Positions 1 through 9,525 of a stretch of 60,000 bases of DNA are shown here, piece by piece. The number at the start of each line of letters is the position of its first letter. The stretch's first letter is position 1. The position numbers and the translations under genes were made by a program. The notes beneath the pieces were generated by a model. The model was not told the origin of the DNA and ran no database searches. It saw only the letters and a list, made by a program, of their open reading frames with translations. The DNA comes from Cristatella mucedo (lineage: Eukaryota; Bryozoa; Phylactolaemata; Cristatellidae), in contig WPIO01000006.1 in assembly GCA_009760855.2 (NCBI GenBank), positions 3,460,501 to 3,520,500 on the forward strand, given 5' to 3'.

Positions 1-103
1 GATATAACTGACAGTGGCCTTAAGAAGCTGCCCGTGTGTCAGATGCTCAAGAAGCTGGACCTCAATTCTAGCAAGGGCTGCCGCGAAGGGATCACACTAC
101 ACG
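1..103 (+). CDS. AMN1: AMN1 exon a (left edge cut by window)
   Basis: Frame 1 reads from base 1 without a stop for 34 codons, starting DITDSGLKKL and including LDLNSSKG. It ends one base into a glycine codon at a GT donor (104-105). The acceptor is outside the window, so the true exon start is unknown. Confidence 0.85.
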
Positions 104-3100
104 GTACTGCGGCAATGACTAATGAACATCATAGCCGAGTTGCTCCTTTGCGGTTAACCCTCGTGCTCTGTTTGCACAGTGATCAGTAACCGAACTTATG
201 AGCATCGACTCGTGCCGACCCCTGTTTTGTAATAATAATAATAGTACATTTGATATAGCGCCTCCAGATAATTCAAATCTCTTTCTATTCACTTTACATT
301 TGCTGCAAAGGAAGCACGATCGAATCGTGTAGCAGCAGGTTTCTGCATCTATCAAACTTTCCAGTTTTAGACGTATTGGAGTGTTACAACTGTCACTGAA
401 CGTCGTCCGGATTTAACAGCTCGCCGTATCATTAGTCGAGCTAAACAATTTTCCTGCACAATCAAATTCGCCAATGAGAACCATTCAAACGCAAACTGTA
501 AATCAATGCAAGTGGGTCTCATGAGCAAGTGGTCTCGTGCAAAGGTAGTGCTTAGGCCAAGTTTGACTGTATATGTACTGCTTTAGCGATAGCCAGTGCA
601 GTGACTTGAATAGGTTGCTGGTAATGACGATACTAAACCACATGGGTCAGCTGCATACACTTTGCAACCCAGATAGGTGGTTTGAGGCCTGCTTCAGGCA
701 ACCCTGTATTGCCTGAAGCAAGTGGGGCTGATAACTGCTAAGACTGATATATACAGTAAATGAAGCTGTTGAGTCAGGCGACTTTTACTTTGCCAGTAGT
801 TTTGCAAAGTCTTGTTCCATTGATGTTCATTACTTAGCTGCTGACTCAAGGTATCAACAAGTAAGGTTAAGTCAGTGGCAGGAAGAATATGTTTGTGCTC
901 GACAGTCCTGGGTCTGAGATGTCTCCGCCATTAGCTGACAGCAACAAAATGACTCGATCTCAGTCAGCTTTGCTTACCCAAACAGAAAACCTATTACGAC
1001 TAGCACTTTGGGTAGTGTGGTCGTGTCTTTAAGCTGCTTTGCCAAGTTTATACCCTCAAGTTTATGAGAAGTACTTATGGGTTGTTTGCTGTGCGATCGT
1101 GGTGGCCACTGCTCAGGTATTGAAGCGTGAAAGTTATAGCTGGACTTCAGTACGTGGCAACGGATAGGGCATCTGAAGAGACCTGCTTCCAGAGAGCCGT
1201 CGACATTGACTGCGGGGGGGGGGGGGTGAACCTCGGTTCTCTGAACCAGCTGCCGACAAGCCTATGCAATTTGTAAAAGAAAAACTACTCACCTTCTCAT
1301 CTACCTCGCATTACTTGCCCACGGGTGGGCTCCCATCCCATCCTTTGCTTTTTTGGCTGCGCCTTGTGCTCGTACATAGTGTGCTCAAGCGCCTCATGGA
1401 CCACCAGACTCTGGCTTGGGGCATTGGTTTGCCGTCTTGAGACATTCTCATTTTATAAATCTGGTTGGTGCAAGAAACTTGTGTTAAGTTGTTCAAGATG
1501 ACGTACTGCATGCTGCTGAGCATGCTACAGTAGATGTTGGCTGAATCTGCTTCACAGGCAGTGTTTCCCTATACTACACCGAGTGGTCTCTTTACATGCA
1601 GTGCAGCCCTGGCTGATTCGGGACACCAGGTCAATTTTTGGAGGTGCAGACCACTGATGATTGGCTGGACATCACGTGATCACGTGTCCAATGGAGGTCT
1701 TCCTATGCCACATCAGCAATGACTGATCCGAGTGCGTGACTTAAACAAAGAAAAAAAAGAAGAAGTGAGAGAAGAAAGAAAGAGGAGTCAATGGCGGCAA
1801 GATTTTTATTCACGATGGCTTGCTCAGCCAATAGTTATTATGTAGCACTATTATATATTTAACCTGTTTTTGCATCATTATTTAGTGCTATTATATATTT
1901 CATAAAATTGCTAAAATTCGGACTTGTTTAGACAAGGATACTACGTCCAAGTTGGTCCATGCATTCGTGACATCCCGTCTCGACTTCTGCAACTCACTGC
2001 TCGCTGGCCTACCAGCATGTGCGATCAGGCGATTGCAGCTGGTGCAAAACTCCGCAGCTAGGCTTGTCTGTCGTGAGCATCTCAGTTGCCACATTACACC
2101 ACTTCTCGCCGACCTGCACTGGCTACCAGTCAAGCAACGGATTGACTTCAAGGTTTTGTCGCTCACTTTTAGGTCCCTTCATTCTATGGCTCCAGCCTAT
2201 CTCTCAGATATACTCCCCCATCAGGCCAAGCATCGTACCACCCGCTTTTCGGAATCCAACAGTCTAGAAATACCTCGTACAAACCTTTAAACCTTTGGAG
2301 ACCGTGCATTTAGTTCGTATGCTCCCAAAGCCTGGAACTCCCTCCCGACCTGCGTCGGAACATCCCCTGACCTGACTACATTTGAAAAAGAATTTTAAAA
2401 CACCTATTTAGGACAGCATTTAGTGGGTCCCTGTGATTCGTCCTTGATGTGCTTATGCGTGCTGACACTGTGCATGCTGCCACTAACCACATTTGCATGC
2501 TGACCCTGTGCATGTCACCCCTAACCATGTTATTCATTTTGTTTGTTTGTCAAGCATGATTTTACTCATCATTCAATTGCATTTCACTTTACAGCAAATG
2601 TAAAGCACCTAGAGAGAGAGAGAGAGAGATTGAGTTCTCTGAGGGCGCTTTATCAAGTGCATTATTATTTAACCTGTTTGTTGCATATACTTTGTCCGTC
2701 TTTACTACAGTTCATGTTTTCTTGTCAGGTTCGTTTTTAAAGATCGATATTTTCTCGACCATTGACTAGCAAATGGCTTCACGACAGCACTGCATCTCAC
2801 ATAAGATGCACTCAGCACTCGAGAATTGTGATGTCACCCCTTTCTCTCTATCCATTAGTAGTGGACACAAAGGCCCATGGCCTTGCTTTGTATATCCCCT
2901 GTTAACGATGGATTATTATATAATGGAAGTTGCTGTCTCTGTCAGTGCAATTGGTGCTGGGTGGGTGGTGCAGCTGCGCATCAAATTTGTGATTCTCGCT
3001 GGCTTTCGTCTGGCAAAAGTGTTAGCCACCACCGGCTAGACAGCAAAGCCCGACAAGAGCGTGACTGCTGGTTAAGTGTGCTGTCATAGTACGTCATTGC

Positions 3101-3769
3101 CACTATACACGCTATACGATTAGCCGATGTGTGTACCTGTGCTGTGCTGCCTAGACTCTGCTTCTGATCAGAAGTATAATCCGATGACATCCGATGAGAA
3201 GCATTTTACTGGCCTGGCAATGTGCACAGGGTGATTATCTAGCTATCAAACGTAACGACCCCCAAGCAGAATAGTTATGCTCTAAAATTCAACTTGCTTG
3301 ACCGACAATAACTTTAGTATAGTACTTTTGGACGAATCCTTTTTTAGTGTCCTTGTTTGGTGCTGGTGCAGTGGCCCAGCCAGTCACTTGATTTGAACCC
3401 CATAGAACGACTATGGAGCGATATCGACAGACGGCCGAGGTATTTAGTTCGGCACAAACCAGTAGCCGAACGTTTTAGTAAAGCTCAGGTTCAGTGGAAT
3501 GTGCTACAGCAGAAGAGACGATGCAAAAGCTTGTGGCGTTTATGCCTGGCCAGAGAAGGGAGTTAATAAAGAATCGGGATGGGATGACTTCACTCTAAAC
3601 GCATCCATACCAGCAACATGTTTGCTTGTTGTTGGGCTGTCTTTGAGTATTTTCAAATGCTTTTCATAACTCTAGCCCTCTTAATACACGAAAAACAAAT
3701 TTACAGCTACAGCAGTGGTGGCCATACTGCAAGGCTTTTTTGCTCTTAAGTGTGTGCGTGCGTGCGTGC

Positions 3770-3807
<38 letters not shown>

Positions 3808-4787
3808 ATGTGTATATATATATATATATATATATATGTTTGTATAAATATATACTAATTTATATTTATAAATTATATATATATATATATATATAATTAT
3901 ATGCTGGAAGGGAAACGTATCGTGGTGGGTAGCTGGTGGTTACAGAAAAGTGGATGCACACGCATGGACCAGGCGAAAGTAGCTTTTAGAAAATCGCAGC
4001 ACCAATGTAAAGCTGGTACCGCCTTGATCGAGTTTAGCACTATCGCTGTCTCCATTTGTTCTATGCAGTGGCTGTCACTCGTTTGTCTGCTTTCGGTCGC
4101 CATACTGTTTATTTATTATTTTGTCGATCCAGGTCTGCTGCAGTTGGTCCAGACCTCGCCCCAGCTAGAAGTGGTGTATCTTCGACGCTGCACCGGTGTT
4201 ACCGACTCTGTTATCAGCCTTCTTTCACATAAGTGCCGCGGCCTTCGGGAGCTTAACATAGGAGGCTGCGTCTTGCTAACCGACGATGCCCTCAAAGCAC
4301 TTGGTGAGAACTGCAAGCATCTGGAGTCTCTGAATATTTCCCGCACACGTGTAAGTCAGCCGAACTAAACCTCGCGAGTTAGCACTGTCCGACTAGCGTT
4401 TTGCTAATCATGACTTCAAGCTGTCGATCAGCGATTAGCCAATCGTTTTACGTTGGCACCAAAACCTGCTGACTCTTCTGCAACATTGCAAGACTATTAG
4501 TGACTGTCTGTTTGAACGTTGGGTAGCACTGGTAAGCAGCTGCTGGCGTTGTTGTCTGCGAAATCGAATAGTGGACCGCTAACGTGATAAATAATAAGTG
4601 GTTGTGCCATACAATGCTGAGTTGACTTGCAATTGGACAACGGCTTGCAAGATGCCGAAAAGCCAGATGAAGGGTTTATGGGATATCTGCACACTATTGC
4701 ATGTAGAGGACAGTAAACCTAGCACTCTTGCTTTTGCTCAGGTATTAAGGCCCACAAAACTTCCAGCATAGCTGAATGGTGTGTTAA

Positions 4788-4819
<32 letters not shown>

Positions 4820-7800
4820 GTAATGATAAGACATTAGGTTGACAACTCAATTCTCTTTCTAGGCACTTTAAATATTCTGGAAAGCTTGTCAGTTTATTGG
4901 CGATACCATGCACCGGATCACAGTGCAGCACGTAAGCACTCAAGAGAACAATTCATACGGACGGAGTGAATGCTGTGATAAGCATGTGGCTTTTTAACTT
5001 CTTTGTAAATGTTATTAAGTCAGGGGATTTCTTTACGTCAAAAGTTAACGTCCCATATGCAGATTTTTAGGACTCATTAGGCACGTTGTCCTTTCGGAGA
5101 CTTTGGGTCCAAATATATCGCAAAAATATCTTTTTTAGGGTGCAAGGTACTTGTGGCTTCTGCACTAACTAGATCGACCCTCATAGCTGACGTTACGAAG
5201 CCCATGAATGGTGTTGTGACATAAGGCTGACCGCTATTTTCTGGCATAAAACAGTTAACTGAGCTTTTAAAACTGATATGGTCTGAAAGTTTGCAATCCG
5301 GCCAAGTTCGGTACTTTTCCAATTTAGATCCTAAATGGTTTCCGGACCGCTGTCTGGGAGAGCAGACCAAGTTCGTCTGCCTCTACAAGCGTATTCTTCT
5401 AGTCCTACCAAGATTCCTTGCTCAAATCATGATTTTTAGCAATTAAACTCTACCTCATTAATTGCTTGAAATGTTGCTATGTCTGCTGCTGTAGAAAAAC
5501 CTTTACGCTGCAAGCGTATTGGCCCAGGGGTAAAGGGCTTGCTTTTCACGACTCAGGCTGTCGTAAGTCTGAGCCCTGAAATGGTCAGTCCTCTATTGTC
5601 CACTGCAAATGTTGGTGTTTGTGGTTAAGGCTTTTCTGCCTCGACCTAAATGAGGCTGTTAAATCAGTTAATCTTTAACTTGCTTCAGTTTACTTTTAAA
5701 TAGGCCAAGCAGTAAGCCATTGGCAAGGACTCGACGTCAGTTATCTTGGGCCCACTGCTCAGTCGTACTAGGAATGTCGCAAGCTCGACACAACTGTCTC
5801 GATTTCGGGCTTCTTCTTCGGCTTTCTTCTTTCTCTGCCTTTTTCGTGAAAGTTCTTTAAATCATTTCGAGGCAAAGCGTGCTTATTTTGCATTTCATAG
5901 ATCTTATTGCTGCTTGCTACTGCTTTTATAATACTCAGACATCAATCAATATTTTGCAAAAATTTCAACGGGGTAAACAGGCTTTTATTAGTGCAGCAGC
6001 AGTAGACTCCGTGGTAAGCGGGTCGCTAACATTAGACGTGGATTCGCCGTGTCATTCGAGTGCTAGCTAGCTATCAACAGATATGCCGGTTGATGATGGA
6101 ATCGTGCGCGTCCACTTTATTCGTCGTGTGTAGCGTTTGCACATCGCAGAATGTATTCCAGCTTAAAAAAATTCGTAACATTTTTGAAACATGCTTATTA
6201 AATGTAAACGGCTGGTTAAGTCGAGCATACCCTTTGCTCTTTTTTTGATGCAGATCACAGATAGTGGAATTCTTCACCTTACTAAAGGTGTATGTGCTTC
6301 ATCGCTAATGGTAAGACTGGCTGTCCTGCATTGATTGATCGCTGCAAACTGTATGTAGGGCAATTGCACGAGAATGTTTATTTAAACGCTAGCATAACCT
6401 CGTGTCTTCAAAATTGCTCGAATCCCTTATACTATTTTAACTAATGTGGCATGGCTTATAGAGTGCGAAAACATTAAAGTTTTTAGTATGGGTATTCAAG
6501 TAATGCATTTACAGATATACATAGAAAACCGTCCTCTTGGGTTACATTTTCAAGTTTGTACTACGACGGTACCTTAAATGTCAATGTTATATGCCTTTTT
6601 GGCCATCTGGGAGACGACACTTAGTATAGGCTGGATCGAAAGAAGATTGGTGATTGTTACTGTTTGTTCACTGTGTTGCAAAGGACGTATAGAGCACTCT
6701 TTAAGAAACATCGCAGGCAAGAGAATATGGTCTTTTCCCCATAAAGGATGCTGCCATCTCGAAAGAAAACATAGTTTTCCCACTATGTCTTGGCCTTGCG
6801 CTTGCTTTGGAGGCCGCTGACTCGAGCCTCTGTGCTAAGCCCAACGCGAGGTGGGAGGAAGGGGGCTGCTTTCTTGAAAGCGTTACCGTAGGCGCGAGCA
6901 GTTATAGTTCCACGCGTCTTGCCGAGCGCTGCCTAAAGCCTAAGGAAACAGAACGTGTGCCTTGCTTGCAAGGTAATGATATATCTGGATGTCAAGTTAA
7001 GCATGGCATCGTCAGGAAATTAAGAGGCTAGTGGAAGGCCATCAATGGGAAGCAGATGCGACCAGCTGCTGGGCACGGAGTTGTAGATGAAGCTGAGAGG
7101 CCTCTGAAACGTTAGCCTCAGTTGCCGAGCCGATTCCGCACTGCCAGTCCGTGTTAGACTACTGAGCAGTTCGCTTTTACCTTTGCATTTTATGGGTAGT
7201 TGCCAGTGCTTTTCCAGAGGCCCGCGTCCTGCTTTTTTGGTTTGGCCGTCCATGTTTGGTCCAGGGGTTAAGCTGTTCGCCTTTGACGAGTTCGTATGCT
7301 CGTGCCCTGCCGTATTTGTGAAGCGATTGGATAGAGATTCAGTTCTCCTAGGGTGCTATACAAATGAATGGTACACACACACGCGCGCACACACACACAC
7401 ATCGTTGCATTTCAAACTGAGTGTCCACCTTGACCCCCCTCTTTTTATGGTGAAAGCATATCATCCATATTCGATGGAAAGTGAGCACGAATATATGTTT
7501 GCCCGTCTCCATGGATTGTTTAATATTTATTTAATACGTCGACTTCTTTACTTTTACCTTTTTTCTAACGAGCTCTGCCCGATGTTTTGGTGACTGGTCC
7601 AGGGGGGTAAGTTGGTCAACTTTAAGGATTTAGGTCAAGGTGCTCGCCTTTTTGATGACCGATGTCGCAGGGTCTTTATAGAGATTCAGTTCTCTTCTAG
7701 TGCTATACAAATGAATTATACATTTTAAAATTGTTCCTGTAAGTTGCCTCTGTGCTGCTACCGTCGACATCCCCTGACCTAACATTTAAAAAAAAAATCT

Positions 7801-8728
7801 TAAACCACACCTGTTCATGACAGCATTTAGTGGGTCACGGTGAATCGTCCTTCGTAATGCTTACTGACACTGTGCTAATGCTTGCTGCTACTAACCACAT
7901 CTACATGCTGACCCTGTGCATGTCACATCTAACAATGCATGCTTGATGAAATTGCGAATATTACCACAAATCATTTCGTCATGCTTTCTTTACAGCATCT
8001 GTTAAGAGCCTAGAAAGAGGTTCAATTCTCTTGAGGGCGTTATGCAAATGAATTATTATTATTATTAGTAGTAATAGTAGGAGCTTTTTTGCTCATAGCA
8101 TACACTCTAAATTGAGCAGTTATCCGATGGGCCAGCGGTCACTCAGGCATGGGGCGCATGTACACTTGCATGCATGTACACACTAAGAAAAAATGCTTGC
8201 ACTTGTATTATATGCTACCTGGACGCAACTCTATATTTATTGTGCTGAGCGCCTAGATCAGATGCCCGTGTAAACTATGGTTACATCACTTACCGACGTA
8301 GATGCATGCCGTTGCAGCTACTGCAATCTTCCACCCAACAGCAACCCTGGATCGTTCTGTATTAAAATAAAACAATGCTCCACTAATGTTTTCTTCGTAG
8401 GAAGTACAAGTTTGTAACTGCGACGGTATAACCGATGAAGCCATACAAGCCATTGTTTTGTTCTGTCCTAGAATAAGAATTCTCACCTTTCATGGCTGTC
8501 AGCGACTCACAGGTAAATGAAAAGAGGTGTAAAACATTGTGCATGCCGAGTCTCGTCGTTTCACTGCTCATTACCTACCAGTTCGCCTTGAATCGCCCAG
8601 TGTCGCGGTAGTTGCTTCTCCGTGACCCTTGTTATTACGTCTTTCTTGCAGAAGAGTCTCGGCTGGCTTTTGAGCAGCGGACTGCATCAAGACCGCCTCT
8701 GAAGCAGCTCACTTGGACTATATACTAA
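1..8728 (+). CDS. AMN1: AMN1-like leucine-rich-repeat protein, 3' part of gene (5 exons)
   Basis: Coding exons are 1-103, 4133-4350, 6254-6310, 8401-8512 and 8652-8728; they join in frame through GT-AG introns to 188 residues and a TAA stop. The product is a run of cysteine-containing leucine-rich repeats of the FBXL/AMN1 type, with recurring ITDSG, VTDSV and ITDEA repeat starts. The order of repeats, the LDLNSSKG segment and the C-terminal LKQLTWTIY match my memory of animal AMN1, which is about 258 residues, so roughly the first 70 residues lie left of the window. The yeast namesake antagonises mitotic exit; the animal protein is poorly studied and lacks an F-box, so a substrate or scaffold role is only inferred. 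An FBXL paralogue is the main alternative, but the short C-terminal end favours AMN1. Confidence 0.87.
231..330 (-). repeat. LINE-1 3' tail fragment
   Basis: On the minus strand the LINE-1 tail block (CTTTACATTTGCTG region, then the AATCTC hairpin-like segment) ends in (ATT)n at 231-243. Only the terminal ~100 bases are recognisable. Confidence 0.7.
1930..2671 (+). mobile_element. LINE-1 fragment: RT C-terminus plus 3' UTR and (ATT)n tail
   Basis: The reading frame at 1952-2290 encodes the segment that follows the reverse-transcriptase core in CR1/L2-like non-LTR elements: FVTSRLDFCNSLLAGLP, then RLQLVQNSAARLV, then [20 protein letters not shown] at 2288 and shifts near 2390 break it; beyond the breaks the [15 protein letters not shown]-type segment continues. 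A 3' UTR and the tail block with ATT repeats follow to 2671. It is 5'-truncated, as is usual for target-primed insertion. Element class is assigned from family memory. Confidence 0.85.
3355..3597 (+). pseudogene. Tc1/mariner transposase C-terminal relic
   Basis: The plus-strand frame encodes QWPSQSLDLNPIERLW followed by DIDRR, the classic region around the last catalytic acidic residue of Tc1-type DDE transposases. A frameshift near 3510 moves the end, TMQKLVAFMPGQRRELI, into another frame. No N-terminal or DNA-binding part and no terminal inverted repeats were recognised, so this is a dead fragment. Confidence 0.85.
3751..3898. repeat. (TG)n and (TA)n compound microsatellite
   Basis: TGCG/TG repeats at about 3751-3804 run into alternating TA tracts at 3811-3836 and 3876-3898, separated by AT-rich sequence. 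It lies ~230 bases upstream of an AMN1 exon. Confidence 0.95.
4133..4350 (+). CDS. AMN1: AMN1 exon b
   Basis: Acceptor AG at 4131-4132, donor GTAAGT at 4351. It completes the split glycine, then reads 72 codons from LLQLVQTSPQLEVVYLRRC to ESLNISRTR and ends in phase 0. It carries two to three leucine-rich repeats, including CTGVTD and GGCVLLTDDAL. Confidence 0.9.
4785..4885 (-). repeat. Diverged LINE-1-like tail with (TAC)n
   Basis: A (TAC)n tract at about 4788-4819 is followed by a diverged copy of the LINE-1 tail block (CTCAATTCTCTTTCTAGGCA). In minus orientation the triplet run sits where (ATT)n lies in other copies. Confidence 0.5.
5515..5672 (+). repeat. SINE-A copy (tRNA-derived)
   Basis: The copy starts GGCCCAGGGGTAAAGG (box-A-like) and has a degraded box B. 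It ends with the family body, CACTGCAAAT through the GAGGCTGTTAAATCAG tail, shared with copies at 17815, 29116, 43766 and 52303. Confidence 0.65.
6254..6310 (+). CDS. AMN1: AMN1 exon c
   Basis: This 57-base exon, in phase 0 at both ends, encodes ITDSGILHLTKGVCASSLM. The acceptor is TTTTTTGATGCAG and the donor GTAAGA at 6311. It fits the repeat that follows the SATQ/SRTR segment in AMN1. Confidence 0.85.
7250..7372 (+). repeat. SINE-C copy
   Basis: The tRNA-like head starts TTTGGTCCAGGGGTTAAG (box A) and passes a degraded box B region (CGTGCCCTGC). The tail, GTGAAGCG through GATTCAGTTCTC to GCTATACAAATGAAT, resembles the LINE-1 tail. A short AC run follows. Confidence 0.7.
7592..7725 (+). repeat. 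SINE-C copy, diverged
   Basis: Head GACTGGTCCAGGGGGGTAAG and tail AGAGATTCAGTTCTC then GCTATACAAATGAATTA match the copy at 7250. The middle is rearranged, with the GTGCTCGCCTTT segment displaced. Confidence 0.6.
7765..8078 (+). mobile_element. LINE-1 3' fragment
   Basis: It begins in the last codons of the LINE-1 ORF (GACATCCCCTGACCTAAC), continues through the TGACACTGTG and TGCATGTCAC blocks of the 3' UTR, and ends in the tail block plus (ATT)n at 8051-8067. Confidence 0.75.
8401..8512 (+). CDS. AMN1: AMN1 exon d
   Basis: Acceptor TTCTTCGTAG, donor GTAAAT at 8513. It encodes EVQVCNCDGITDEAIQAIV and then FCPRIRILTFHGCQRLT, ending one base into a glutamate codon. The spacing of CNCDGITDEA and FHGC matches the last full repeats of AMN1. 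Confidence 0.9.
8652..8728 (+). CDS. AMN1: AMN1 last coding exon
   Basis: Acceptor TTTCTTGCAG ends at 8651. The exon completes the split E and reads ESRLAFEQRTASRPPLKQ LTWTIY to TAA at 8726-8728. The tryptophan-containing C-terminus is the best AMN1 identifier in the window. Confidence 0.9.
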
Positions 8729-9352
8729 GCTCGTCCGGCAGCGTTTAAGTTGTTTTGTTTGTATCTTCACAATTTTATGCGTGTTATTTTGTAAATGTAC
8801 ATTATGTCTCTATATGCTTACGTCAATGCACTCTGGGTAACAAGGCTGGGCATGCATGCAGGGACAACGGCACCATAGTCTTACATCTGAGTTCTTGGCT
8901 GGCCACCCAAGCAGCCTAGTAAGTGCTTCGCCGAAGTGGTAGACATCTTAGGTGCACCCTCCGTAGTTGCATGTTGGGTGACTTAAGCTGCTTCGAAATA
9001 CCAGCAAATCAAAATGCAGCGACGTCGTGTAAGAGCGATGCTGCCAGTGCGAAACAATTTCTTACCGAGAGAGGACAGCTTCGAGTTAAAAAAACCTCCC
9101 AGGCTTCCCCGGTTAAGAGGAAAACCATATCTACCGCGAACATAATAAAAGAGGGCTGCTGCCTGCCTGCTGCCGGTGAGTGAGGAGAGAAGATAGACCC
9201 CCGTTGTTATTTGACATACAGCTATGACCGTTTTGGGCGTGCGTATGCAAGACTACTTATATAAAAAAAGCCCAGCGATTCAACAGAAGAGCTTCGTTGG
9301 TTGCTACTTCGACTTATATTTGAAACAGCGAGACAGTATGCACAGTAGCTAA
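8729..9352. other. Convergent AMN1-CCT2 intergenic region
   Basis: The two stop codons face each other 624 bases apart, so this stretch holds both 3' UTRs. An AATAAA at 9144-9149 on the plus strand could serve AMN1. I found no AATAAA on the minus strand for CCT2; AATATA near 9315 is a weak candidate. No repeat was recognised. Confidence 0.6.
9144..9149 (+). promoter_or_regulatory. Candidate AMN1 polyadenylation signal
   Basis: This is the only plus-strand AATAAA between the AMN1 stop and the CCT2 stop, about 416 bases after the TAA. Assignment is by position only. Confidence 0.35.
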
Positions 9353-9525
9353 CTAGCAGCATCGGTCGTCGCGCTCTCTTGGCCTGGGCGCAGCTTTGAC
9401 GATGTTGTCTACGCGGATAATCATTTCTGCAGCTTCCGAAGCGCTTAGCAGGACTTGCCTCTTCACCTGGAACGACTCGGTTATACCGAGTTTGGCCATG
9501 TCTGCGACCTCTCCGTTTTCCATAT
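9353..9525 (-). CDS. CCT2: CCT2 exon 14 (C-terminus and stop)
   Basis: Acceptor TGTTCTGCAG. It reads residues 481-536, from [18 protein letters not shown] through [15 protein letters not shown] to a cysteine-rich end (DDRCC) and a TAG at 9355-9353. Animal CCT2 usually ends in His/Pro/Cys, so the last residues differ. Confidence 0.95.

Larger units (their letters stand above)
104..4132 (+). other. AMN1 intron, 4.0 kb, repeat-filled
   Basis: GT at 104 and AG at 4131-4132. It holds a LINE-1 tail at 231-330 (minus), a 0.74-kb LINE-1 fragment at 1930-2671 (plus), a Tc1-type transposase relic near 3355-3597, a G run at 1213-1226, and TG/TA microsatellites at 3751-3898. I see no exon in the remaining sequence. 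Confidence 0.7.
4351..6253 (+). other. AMN1 intron, 1.9 kb
   Basis: GTAAGT at 4351 and CAG at 6251-6253. It contains a minus-strand LINE-1-like tail with a (TAC)n run at 4785-4885 and a SINE-A copy at 5515-5672. The stretch 4890-5400 is unassigned; a minus-strand 97-codon frame there has no recognised similarity. Confidence 0.65.
6311..8400 (+). other. AMN1 intron, 2.1 kb
   Basis: GTAAGA at 6311 and TAG at 8398-8400. Two SINE-C copies (7250-7372 and 7592-7725) and a 3' LINE-1 fragment (7765-8078) lie in its second half. 6320-7240 shows no recognisable feature. Confidence 0.65.

Noticed and set aside
5077-5370. 97-codon minus-strand frame beside a LINE-like tail
   Set aside because: It may be a decayed LINE part, but no RT or endonuclease motif was identified.
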